From Sipunculus nudus (lineage: Eukaryota > Annelida > Sipuncula > Golfingiida > Sipunculidae): a stretch of 64,000 nt of DNA. The position numbers and the translations under genes are program-made. Location of the stretch: contig CM049321.1 of NCBI GenBank assembly GCA_026874595.1, positions 23,619,979 through 23,683,978 of the forward strand, in the 5' to 3' direction. This document shows positions 11,867 to 22,584 of the stretch, piece by piece (within the stretch, counting starts at the first letter, position 1; every line of letters starts with the position of its first letter). The notes under the pieces were generated by a model, which worked only from the letters and a program-made list of their open reading frames with translations, was not told the DNA's origin and did not search any database.

Positions 11867-12970
11867 GTGTAGGTGTGTTTTTAATTGCCTCTGTGACCTA
11901 TTCCAGATATATTAGAGCTAAGTTTTTTTTTTTAATAAGGAATTGTGCTTTCAGAAAAGATTACTTCTGAACCATATAGAGTAAGATATATAAAACAGTA
12001 GACTCAGAAATAACAGATTAAACAAACATGGTAAAGTATTCTCTCACAGTTCTGTGCAGCTGGGTGTTCTGACTCAGATGGACACTAACACCCTCAAATA
12101 GAAACTAAGTATCACATTCATGGGCTTGCAAGTGAAGGTTAAAACAGGGGCAGTTTACAAGGGGTTGCAGTGTTGTATTGGTTTAAGCTGACAGCTCACC
12201 AGCCAAGCACCCCACTAATACAGGTCTGCGTGCCAGAGGGATGTTAGCAAAATGTATCAACTTTGACTGTAGGGCGGTCCTCCACTGGCTGGTATCTGTT
12301 GTGCTGGGGACAGGAATATGGTAATGATAACACAGTCTTATAAGTCACAATAGTCCAAGGAATAAGTTTAATTAAGAATAAAACCTATTACTTATTAAGA
12401 GTACAATTAACATTGATTTTGTCCAAGGTTCATTCATGGAATAAAGCAGATTTTACATAGAGCTGTTACACATGTCTGTACAATAAACCCTTGTACAAAC
12501 AGTTTCGGCTTTTCAATTTATTAGCACAGTTAAGTTATCAATAATTAAAGGAATCTGTTAACTTCCAATTTGTTCATCTTATATTTGTCATACATAAATT
12601 AAATTTAGAAAATAGTCCTTTTCACTAAATTTTCAGTTCTTTGAAAATATATGAACAATATTGATACTGCTGCTGGAATAGGAATTGAAAATATGCTTTT
12701 CTTAAATTGTGGATGAAACAGAAATGGAAGTGCAAACAGAAAATTTGAAAAAAAATTATATTTACATGAAAATCACATATAAACGGTACACATATAGACA
12801 AAGTTGATGCCTTTCTTTTTCTTACTGAATATCAATTTTAACACTCAATCTTCATTTGTTCACTTATTTTCATATTTCAGTATCAGATGAAATAAATAAG
12901 AATGAGAAAAAAAGGTTAAATTCTATTTAATGAAAAATCCACAGTGGTGTCTATTTAAGAAGAACAGGTT

Positions 12971-12973
<3 letters not shown>

Positions 12974-13034
<61 letters not shown>
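12974..13034. repeat. (AT)n microsatellite
   Basis: About 30 uninterrupted AT units. Open frames reading Ile-Tyr repeats here are not genes. Confidence 0.95.
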
Positions 13035-13043
<9 letters not shown>

Positions 13044-13235
13044 ATTGATATAGTGTCAACTACAGACCAAAAACACATGCGTAAGTACGAAGTTGCAGGA
13101 CAAAGTAATATTCTTTAATATTCAGTGCAAGCTACGTCTTGTAATTTCAGATTTTTACTTAAACATGTTTCTAATCAATATAACTGGTTGAATACGCTAG
13201 TTCTAATTATGATGTAAACGCGTTTGTTGTAATAA

Positions 13236-13445
13236 GGTAGCTCGGCGGCCGAAACTGTGCTCCGCCGCCCAAGCCGCGAAAGATATGATTAATTTGCCTT
13301 AGTCGTTGTCAAGCAGTGGATCCGTCGGGGTTGCGGCCGAAACGGTTGCCCGCTGGGCGCTGGCGGCCGATTTGAAGCCGGTGGCCGAAATCGCCACTAG
13401 ACCCTCCTCCGACATCCGTATTTTAGTCCCGTATCGATGAGGGGG
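13236..13445. other. GC-rich island with repeated GGCCGAAA words
   Basis: A sharply GC- and CpG-rich patch in AT-rich surroundings, with GCGGCCGAAAC and GTGGCCGAAAT-type words repeated. No coding frame was found. It may be one end of a repeat. Confidence 0.4.
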
Positions 13446-13544
13446 GTCCTTGGATAATCAACTGATATCAAGGCCACGGGAACCCGCGGACCAATTAAGT
13501 TAATGTTTACATAAATTACATACCTTCATTATAATGCAATGGGC

Positions 13545-13752
13545 GCGAGTATAGAATCCGGTCTTCAATTCCAAGATGATTCTAAACTGACTGGACCGTC
13601 TCATATTTGTAGTAATCAACATAAGCCGTGGCATGCCTGATGATATGACATCGACATGCTTCCCACTTCTCCATTACATGAATCCTAAACATCATTACGT
13701 CCGTCCGTATACACCCATAACCTCGTCCATGAAGACCGGATTCTATACTCGC
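13545..13752. repeat. inverted repeat, 22-bp identical arms
   Basis: The arm GCGAGTATAGAATCCGGTC and the next 3 bases at 13545-13566 recur as the exact reverse complement at 13731-13752, with weaker similarity outside the arms (ATGCAATG words). The loop is about 164 bp. This looks like a small foldback or MITE. Confidence 0.7.
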
Positions 13753-14444
13753 TCCATGCAATGAACCTTCCAAAGGGAAGTATAATTCGTGTCCACACGC
13801 CGGTACCCTGCGTCACCCCGACTGACCTCCGGCCCAAGTCACCTCGTATTCAATTCACTTCGTACCTCTGTCATCTCGTAACCAGGTCTAACATCTCGCA
13901 CCAAAATCATTTCGAACAGAACAAATCCATCAGTCAATATTATAGATCTATTTTTGATTCGGCCAAGCAATCTCAGGCGATTTTTCTATTAACACTTGCA
14001 TTTTTCACCCTGATTTGCCACCAGTTTTAGTGCATCATAAATAACCACAAGCAGAACAGAGTAAAATTATTATTTTTTAATAATAATCACAATAATAATA
14101 ATAATCATCATCATTTTTATCACTATGATTATTGATTATTATTATTATTATTAATATTACCACTTTAATTATTATAATTATATATAAAAAATATACCATA
14201 ATATATGATAAAAAGGATTATAATGGTTAAATTGTATGATTTGTACAACTAAACACTATTTTTTCGAATCCCACCATAATATCCTTACGTTGAACATGCA
14301 GATATTTGGCTATTTCCTATTAATACAACAATGATGTCTTCCGTTGTGGTAGCCGACTGCTTTTCTTAACGCAAGCTATACCCTGCAGAATTCTGGATCG
14401 GTTTCGGTCAATGTGGCAGGGCGGTAGCACGTGCTTCCTCTCAT

Positions 14445-14445
<1 letters not shown>

Positions 14446-14519
<74 letters not shown>
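14446..14519. repeat. (AT)n microsatellite
   Basis: About 37 uninterrupted AT units. Confidence 0.95.
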
Positions 14520-14522
<3 letters not shown>

Positions 14523-14690
14523 GCACACAAATTCCGGTATATTACGCGCTCAACCGAAATTGTGGCCTTAAACCATTCATATTATATATATATATGCAGT
14601 ACAGAAAAAAAACATGTGCCTAGGAGTAATATATGAAAGGATGCAATTAACCAACAACAAATTTGTTAATGTTATTAATGTCTGGATGGA

Positions 14691-14707
14691 GGGAGGAGGA
14701 GGAGGAG

Positions 14708-14745
<38 letters not shown>
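14691..14745. repeat. (GGA)n(GA)n microsatellite
   Basis: GGA triplets run into uninterrupted GA dinucleotides, giving a long purine-only strand. Confidence 0.9.
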
Positions 14746-14746
<1 letters not shown>

Positions 14747-15176
14747 AATAGTGCTTTAAGGAAAAAAGTTGATCAATAATTATAATAGAACAAATGATTT
14801 ACCGAGATGGTATTTACCGAGATGGATAGCCAGAGCTGATCACACCATGTCCCAATCTGATGAGGCAAGATATATGTTTCAATTAGACCCCATTATTTTT
14901 TACACTAATTTTTTTCTCATGTTATTAATCCTAATACAATTAATTTATTACTATTCTGCTGGGGCAGGAAAAAACAATGAATAAATGTTTGCATAAGATC
15001 TTCATTCTTTCATGACAACAATTTTATTTTTAAGTTTATAAAATTGAAACAGTTGCAATACATCATATGTATATGAATAAATAAGCTGATTCACCATCCT
15101 AAACTGTATCAATATTTATCCCTAATTTCGTCATAACCACGCTTTAATGCATACACATGTATTTATTTTTTTTTAT

Positions 15177-15179
<3 letters not shown>

Positions 15180-15222
<43 letters not shown>
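15180..15222. repeat. (AT)n microsatellite
   Basis: Uninterrupted AT units directly in front of the family-B repeat. Confidence 0.9.
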
Positions 15223-15226
<4 letters not shown>

Positions 15227-15244
15227 ATAAATTTGAAAATCAAT

Positions 15245-16260
15245 AAATATTTTTTTTGCCTATGATGAAGAGCTATGTGAGATCTATACACAAGCAAAAT
15301 TTTGGCCCAATCGGTCAAACAGTTCTCGAGATATGAGCTTTGATGTCTGCAGAGTAAACCTGACTGTAGTTGGCGCCACCTGTCATAAAATCGAGAAAGC
15401 TGTCCAGGATGTATAAACCTGCAAAATTTCAGGTGGATAAGTCAAACCACTTCCGAGATATGAGTGATTTTTTCCCAAGGCAAATGAACAGATGGACGCT
15501 GTGCATAAGTGGTTGCAGGTGGCCCCACCAGTTTTGCCTATGATGAAGAGCTATGTGAGATCTATACACATGCAAAATTTTGGCCCAATCAGTCAAACGG
15601 TTCCCGAGATATGAGCTTTGATGTCTGCAGAGTAAACCTGAATGTAGGTGGCGCCACCTGTCATAAAATCGAGGAAGCTGTCCAGGATGTATCAACCTTC
15701 AAAATTTCAGGTGGAAAAGTCAAACCACTGCTGCGATATGAGTGATATTATCCCAAGGCAGATGAACAGATGGACGCTGTGCAAAAATGGTTGCAGATGG
15801 CGCCACCATTTTTAGTGTATGTTTTAAAACTATTAAAGGGCTACATTTGTGCAAATTTTTTAGCCTGATCGGTCAAACGGTTCCCGAGATATGTGTGTTT
15901 ACGTGTGGAAACAGACGCACAAATGGACGCTGAGCAGCGAGGAAAGGTCAGAGGTCAACCAAAAATGAGGGTGCAGCAGTTCACATGTTACCTGATGATA
16001 AACCTGATTCGCTAAAAATGCAAACCAAGTTTTTCTAACAGTTGAAAGATATAGTTCCAATAATCTGGGAATTCTGCATCTAGACATTGTGTCTAGACGT
16101 CTAGACGATTCGTCTAATTCGATAGAGTTTTTCAGATGACTGATTATTTGCAAAAAAAAATTGGTGATGCTAGCTTCTGCTTTTGATATAGCTATGGTAA
16201 CGACAGACGACGCACGACGGACGACGCCGCACCATCGCATAATCTCACAGGTTCGCTAAA
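15245..16260 (+). mobile_element. family-B tandem-repeat element, 5' truncated
   Basis: Two and a half copies of a 278-bp unit (compare 15258 with 15536) containing GCCTATGATGAAGAGC, CGAGATATGAGC and the palindrome GGTGGCGCCACC (exact at 15647-15658). The tail includes GGAAAGGTCAGAGGTCAA and an ACGACGGACGACG patch near 16200. The same units occur at 22761-23932 and 45803-47534. The 5' end (AACTAGA plus hairpin) and the usual GTATCC/GGATAC 3' hairpin are missing. It is a non-autonomous repeat without coding capacity. Confidence 0.75.
16091..16106. repeat. 16-bp perfect palindrome
   Basis: GTCTAGACGTCTAGAC, in a cluster of TCTAGAC words from 16079 to 16115, inside the tail of the family-B copy. 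Confidence 0.8.
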
Positions 16261-18550
16261 AAGTTATGTGCATGCTCAAACTTGGGCCAAATGTAAAGTA
16301 CTGTTTTATAATTATCCTAATAACTTTAATAAAAATTATTAATTTTTTTTTCTGTAGCCAACCTTTAATTTACGCAAGAATACATTTTTTTTAATATCCT
16401 CATATAGGCATACCATACATTAAACGATTGCTGCAAAACAGTAAACGCATTCGTTTATTTATATACCTCAATCTGTATTGCTGGTTTAATTAACATGACA
16501 AATATACATATATAATTCTTAACTTTCAGACATTAAACGGAAATATCCAGCGATTGTGATCTGTGGATAAACTTTTAAATCATGGCTCTTGTTAAAATAT
16601 AATTGGAACCAGCCTTTCGATCTGAATTCAACTACATTGTTTAAGGAAGGTTTAAGTTCGACCCTGTTCCTGAGAATAGTTTGTGTATATTCACAACGCA
16701 ATCATGACAAGAATCTAATGTAATTTTCAAGAAATTTCCAAATGTACTAATATTTTTTCGTTTCGTCACCTATGGGTCATGTACAATCGTACAAGGCACT
16801 ATTCCTGATAGAATCTACGATCATTCTCTCCACCTGTCCAAAAGTGGAGAGTTGTTTGGCATTGTTCTTCCCATCATATTCTCGACATCGCCTAATACAT
16901 CCGGTTTCATTGATACTTGCTCAGGATTAAGCTTACTGTTGTCGAATTAATTCCACCCGATTCCATTAACCTTAACTTATTGTTCAAGGTCACATGTGTA
17001 AAAAGTGGCGATTTTTTTTTTCAAAGCATTTTTTTTTAATTCACTCATATCCGAAACCATATGAGATGGACGACTCAGTACTTCACAGTTAGGGTACGTT
17101 TCCAGATGGAACATTTTGCATAGAGAGTTGAAACTTAACAAACATGTTCCGATTGTGCAATGTAGGAAGACATTGGCAAGTTTGGGGCGATATTTTAAAA
17201 TAAAAATAAACGAAAATGTGACCCCAGATTTTACTTTCTGTTTAACAGAACTATAGTTCTTCCCAAACTTTAACCGATGTATAAACAGATCAGTTAATTT
17301 GAATACCTAGAGGCGGATAATCGGGGGTTGGGTGTAGGTTGGTGATAGGTGGAGATGCGTGATTGACTATGACAGTTACATGAAGTCTAGTTCATGTTGT
17401 TGTTGTTGTTATTATTGTTATTATTATATTAATTATTATTATTATATTAAGAACATGAATTAAACACAGCTCACTCTTTCCGTAAGGCAAAACAAAATAC
17501 TGCAGTGAAAATCGTGGCAATTTCATTTCCACTGTACACAGGAAATGTTTATTATACAAACAATAAATATATAACAAGTCTTACAACAAATTATATAATA
17601 ATTTGAAATATGTTCCAATCGATTTAAACAATATGTTTTAATTAGAATAACATATGTGAACATCAACAGACCTAAATGCCGATAGTTTCACCGTTGATCA
17701 GTGATGAGCTCAAGCATTTTATTTGTGTTTAAATGAAAGTATCTGCATCCAATATATCACATATGTGCACCTTTAAAGCAATGATATACCATGATAGTGT
17801 ATCAATATATTGCAAACAAAACGGATTAAAAACATAAGGTCTGTAAAGTATCAGAGATGCAATCAAGTTTGCAAAGAAATTATTAAAACGACTCGCAAAA
17901 GTCAGCCTTGTGCAACAAAACATATTATTCAACCAAAAGGACCCGCAAAATTCAAAGAAGTCCATGCACTAATCCCTGAAATATCTGATCTTTAGTATAT
18001 AACAATCAAAGAGCTACTATCGGTAAAGGTTTCGTACGGTACTAACAGTTCAATCATTCCATATTATGACTGATCATCCTTCACAAGTTACTATAAATAT
18101 TGTCCTAAAGAGCAACATATCCTCTGAGGGTTATCAATGTATCATGTTAACTTATACTATAGTCCCTTCATCCCCTCACGTCCAACTGCTTTTGCTATGA
18201 ATAATTTTTGCAGAGTTCAAGTAAAAATTAATTAATCAGTATACTAGTCTTAATTATAAGTTCTAAGTGTTGAAGTGCATATGAAGTGTTAGTTGCTGGT
18301 GACTCAACATATATAGTTTTGTCTTCTTTGCACCAGTTGCTAAAGATTTGGGGTACAAGTATCTACAAAGAACACCATGAAAGAGGCCCTTCTGTTATCT
18401 CAGGAAGTGCACTGGGAGAGGGTGGCTACCTGGGATGATATCACTGTTTCCTATATCATAAGCTTACTCTTGGAATTATCCCTTGATTTTCAATTAGAAC
18501 TTTTTTTCAAAAAGTATCCCGTCTTAATTTTGTTTGACAAACATTTAAAA
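16261..18550. other. spacer, no gene seen
   Basis: AT-rich, with a (GTT)n(ATT)n stretch near 17395-17450. No supported exon, RNA gene or mobile-element terminus. Confidence 0.45.
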
Positions 18551-20449
18551 ACTAGATGTGTCGGAACGACACAAATGCCCCCGCCTTGGGCATATTAGAA
18601 ACATTTGTAAAATTTGGAAAATTTTTTAAGTTCAGGAGGTGTCGTATGGTCAAAAGTAGGTCAACAAGGGCAAAATGCAAACTCAATCTGTAACGGGTCA
18701 TTATCAAGCAACACACAAAAAAATCATGCCAGTATATGCAGGCATTGTGAAAAAAATTCCATACATGTGCATTTTCCATAAAAATTTCTGTCTTTCATGA
18801 AATTTTCTATGTTTAGGAGCCGTAAAACAATGAAAAGTAGGTCAACCGGGATGAAACGCAAACTCGATCTGTAACTGTCATTATCTGCCCACACAAAAAA
18901 AATCAGGGTGGTATCTGCAGGCATTGAGTGCATTTGTTATGAAAATTTATATTTTTCATGAAACTTTCTATGTTCAGGAGCAGTCAAATGGTCAAAAGTA
19001 GGTCAACTGAGACAAAACAAGAACTCGATCTGTAACTGGTCATTATCTGCCTACACACCAAAAATCAGGCCTGTATCTGCAGGCACTGCGAAAAAATGTC
19101 CATTGATGTGCAGCTTTTTATGAAATTTTCTATGTTAGAGCACCGTCAAACGGTCAAAAATAGGTCAACTGGGACAAAACATGAACTTGATCTGTAACTG
19201 GTCATTATCTGGCCACACACCAAAAATCAGGCCAATATCTGCAGGTATTGTCAAGAAAAGTCTGTACAAGTGTATTTGTCATGAAAATATATATTTTACA
19301 TGAAATTTTCTATGTTCAGGAGCCGTAAAACAGTCAAAAGAAGGTCAACCAGGACGAAATGCGAACTCCATCTGTAACTGGTCAATATCTGCCGACACCC
19401 CAAAAATCAGGCCAATATCTGCAGGCATTGCGAAATAAAGTCCGTCCATGTGTATTTGTCATGAAATTTCATATTTTTCATGAAATTTTCTATGTTCAGG
19501 AGCTGTAAAAAAGGTCAAAAATAGGTCAACCAGGACGAAACGTGAACTCGATCTGTAACTGGTCTATATCTGCCCACATACCAAAAATCAGGCCAATATC
19601 TGCATGCACTGCGAAAAAAAGTCTGTACATGTGTATCTGTCATGAATTTTTCTATTTTTCAAGAAATTTTCTTAGTTTGGGAGCCGTAAAACAGTCAAAA
19701 GTAGGTCAACTGGGACGAAACGTGAACTCGATCTGTAACTGGTCTATATCTGCCCACACACCAAAAATCAGGCCAATATCTGCAGGCATTGCGAAAAAAA
19801 GTCCGTACATGTGTATCTGTCATGAATATTTCTATTTTTCATGAAAATTTCTAAGTTTAGGAGCCGTAAAACAGATAAAAGTAGGTCAACCGGGACGAAA
19901 CGCGAACTCGATCTGTAACTGGTCTATATCTGTTCACACACCAAATATCAGGCCAATATCTGCAGGCACTGCGAAAAAAAGTCCGTACATGTGTATTTGT
20001 CATGAAATTTCATATTTTTCATGAAATTTTCTATGTTCAGGAGCCGTAAAACGGTCAAAAGTAGGTCAACCAGGACAAAACGTGAACTCGATCTGTAACT
20101 GGTCTATATCTGCTCACACACCAAAAATCAGGCCAATATCTGCAGGCATTGCGAAAAAAAGTCCGTACATGTGTATCTGTCATGAATATTTCTATTTTTC
20201 ATGAAATTTTCTAAGTTTAGGAGCCGTAAAATGGTCAAAAGTAGGTCAACCGGGACGAAACGCGAACTCGATCTGTAACTGGTCTATATCTGCCCACACA
20301 CCAAAAATCAGGCCAATATCTGCAGGCATTGCGAAAAAAAGTCCGTACAACTGTTTGATTTCGGAATGACGGAAAGACGAAGGACGGAAGGACGGAATGA
20401 CGGACATGGGTAAAACTATATGCCCCGGCCACTTTGTGGCGGGGGCATA
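18551..20449 (+). mobile_element. family-C element with 180-bp tandem repeats
   Basis: It begins AACTAGATGTGTCGGAACGA, whose GTGTCG/CGACAC arms form a hairpin, then ATGCCCCCGCC. The core is about ten tandem copies of a unit marked by GTAGGTCAAC (18655, 18836, 18999, 19161, 19341, 19522, 19702, 19882, 20062, 20242). The last copies are spaced exactly 180 bp and are nearly identical; the first ones are shorter and more diverged. It ends with a GACGGAAGGACGGA microsatellite and a 3' hairpin at 20421-20447 whose arms are GCCCCGGCCAC and GTGGCGGGGGC. This layout matches bivalve pearl/HINE (Helitron-like) non-autonomous elements. There is no coding capacity. Confidence 0.8.
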
Positions 20450-20519
20450 AAAATAGGAATTAGGTCCAAAAATTAGGAAAAGTAGGACAGGTGTTGAAAA
20501 AGTAGAAAATGTAGGACGA

Positions 20520-21060
20520 GTGGGAGGCCTGCAGCATGGACCGACAAGTAAAATCAAAGGGGTCCAGTGATATTCAAGCTGTAGTCACAGGCTACAGTCC
20601 TTGGGACATCGCCAGTTTAGACGAAACAGGATTACTCTTCTGCCTGGGTCCTGACATGACACTTGCTACAGCGCCAGTTCAGGGGACTAAGAAAGCTAAC
20701 AGTGCCAATGCAGAAAGACCTGAGAAACTGAAACCAATTGTGATCGGGAAATCCGATAAACCTCGCTGCTTCAAAGGGTTCGACCATCGTTAGTACAAGA
20801 ATAACAAGACGGCATGGATGGTCAGCAGCACGTTTGAAGAATACGTCACAAGGATACACAGCAAAATGAAATTTCAGGGAAGGAAAAATCGCTCTGTTGG
20901 TTCATATCCACATATATCTTCTCATAAAGACAAGCACTGGGATCATATTCAGCTGGTTTCTTTGCTGTCCAACACAACGTCAAAGTTGCAATCAATGGAC
21001 TCCGGAAGTATTCAAGCGTTTATGTGTCACTACCGAAAAATGCAGACTAAGGATTGAATT
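20520..21060 (+). pseudogene. Tigger/pogo-type DDE transposase relic
   Basis: The plus strand retains characteristic blocks of a CENP-B/Tigger-type transposase: YSPWDIASLDETGLLF (first catalytic Asp block), EKLKPIVIGKSDKPRCFKGF, then after a stop TAWMVSSTFEEYV, and in another frame LLSNTTSKLQSMDSG and IQAFMCHYRK (the NTTS.LQP.D.G block). The conserved DN.P.H block and the N-terminal DNA-binding half are absent, and stops and frameshifts separate the blocks. It begins about 70 bases after the end of the family-C element. Confidence 0.8.
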
Positions 21061-21519
21061 GCACAAGTTGAAACCATATGGCTTTAGAGAAAACGTCCGT
21101 TAAAGATGGATCCTATTTCATCAGACAAGCCTGGAACTAGGTCAGCTAGCAGACTATTGGGAACTGCTGCAAACACACAGCAAGTTGTAGTCCATTACCG
21201 TCCCTGTCCCTTCTGCCAGAGTTTGTTTCTACTCAAAATAAACCTCTTCCTAGCTGTTGGAAACTGTGTGACCGCTGAGACTATTTCTCTCACATGTTTA
21301 ACTTTATAATTTAAATTTGTTAAAATCTAAAGAACCACCCTCTGTTAACATTTCACATGCGTAAGTTTGTAAAATATTACATTTTCTATAAAGTCCTTGC
21401 CACAAAAAAAACACTCATTTTTATGTAATTTGCCTTGAAATAATTCTCCTCAACATGCTTGAGTGAACTACATTACGATCTTCACTGCATTTATACCTGT
21501 GCCATCTGTACACATATGT

Positions 21520-21720
21520 ATAGGGACCTGGACAGCTGAGTGGTAGAAAGTTCGGCTCATTCCCCTGGTGACCCAGGTTCGATCACCGACATAGCTATGA
21601 GAGTGGGTGGTAGTCACCTGTCCATGGTTGGTGGATTTCTCCGGTTTCCTCTACCAAATGCCATTATCTGAGCCATGGAGAGTGCCATGATTAGTTATAA
21701 TTCCTATTTGCACAATCCAT
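21520..21720 (+). mobile_element. tRNA-derived SINE-like element
   Basis: AGCTGAGTGGTAGAAAG resembles an RNA polymerase III A box, and CCAGGTTCGATCACC about 40 bases later resembles a B box. The following TCTCCGGTTTCCTCTACCA segment is of the kind found in the body of invertebrate SINEs. No clean cloverleaf or 3' tail was found, so this is not a tRNA gene. Confidence 0.6.
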
Positions 21721-21923
21721 GTAAAATAAATAAGTTTATATTCAATGTAGAAGCCTGGCGATTTTGAAGCCCACAAACAATAACTTGCACAGTTGTCACC
21801 TCTTTAGAGCCCGATTCTGTGCTGTGTGACCATGTGTTCGAGTTTTTTTTTTCAGAAAAGTAAAATGTTTCCTCCTGCACTTGAATAACAGATCCCATAT
21901 CTGCTTTTCACCAATATCTATGA

Positions 21924-21929
21924 TTTATT
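21924..21929 (-). promoter_or_regulatory. possible poly(A) signal of the fusion gene
   Basis: AATAAA on the minus strand overlaps the stop codon (TAAATAAATC). If used, the 3' untranslated region would be very short. No other AATAAA was seen in the next 600 bases of the minus strand. Confidence 0.35.
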
Positions 21930-22098
21930 TAAGATGCAATAATTCTATAGCACTTGTCATGTAACTGTTCATACGTAAATCTCTTTAGCACTGGAGGAAC
22001 ATCTTGCAGCTCTTTCTCAGTGGGTACCTGTCCTGACTGGAAGCAGTGCTGAAACGCCTCGCGCAGCGCTATCTCCTCTTCATAAGACCACTTGCAGG
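21929..22098 (-). CDS. exon 10: SANT/Myb-like C-terminus and stop
   Basis: Acceptor GTTATTTTCAG|CCTGC, stop TAA at 21929-21931. Encodes residues 1235-1290, starting ACKWSYEEEIALREAF and ending LHDKCYRIIAS. It has the pattern of a small helical SANT/Myb-like domain (Trp then acidic residues, then a charged last helix), as in the KRPW-type C-terminus of the same animal family. Confidence 0.8.
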
Positions 22099-22584
22099 CT
22101 GAAAATAACCATTGCAAAGGAATTAAATGTGTATGTTAAATGATAGAAATGATTTATGGGTCATATGCTTACTAATATTAACTAATGTCCTTTCATAGAA
22201 TAATTAATCCTATATTTATACTTTATGAAATAAATTTAACTGAAACAATAAGATGTGGTCGGCCAATGTTCCTAAACTGACCCTGCATTTCAATCACCAA
22301 TTGCACTCAGGCTGTCATATTCTGATACCGACATAGGTACCAATCATCTCTGAGAATTTGAAAAGATGAAGCATATCCTCATTAAGATACTGCGCATAAG
22401 AAAGCATCACTGACAGAAGGATAGATGGACTGACACATTGATCACTATGGGGCACCACTTTTCAAGCGGGTTGCTAATAAATTCTGACTGAATCACTTGT
22501 TGGTATATATATCCTGTTCAGTGCACAACCCAACAGACATCACACACTGACAGATGAGCTATAAACTGGTATATAAAAACAAGT

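Larger units (their letters stand above)
10931..13235. other. spacer with simple repeats
   Basis: No gene seen. It holds a (GT)n run at about 11832-11866 and an (AT)n run at 12974-13034. The remainder is AT-rich unique-looking sequence. Confidence 0.45.

Noticed and set aside
12930-14623. Open frames reading Ile-Tyr-Ile-Tyr
   Set aside because: They translate (AT)n microsatellites.
18551-20449. CRISPR-like regular repeats
   Set aside because: The units are contiguous 180-bp tandem repeats without unique spacers, in a eukaryotic context.
21530-21600. tRNA gene
   Set aside because: A- and B-box-like motifs are present, but no acceptor stem or anticodon arm pairs; a SINE fits better.
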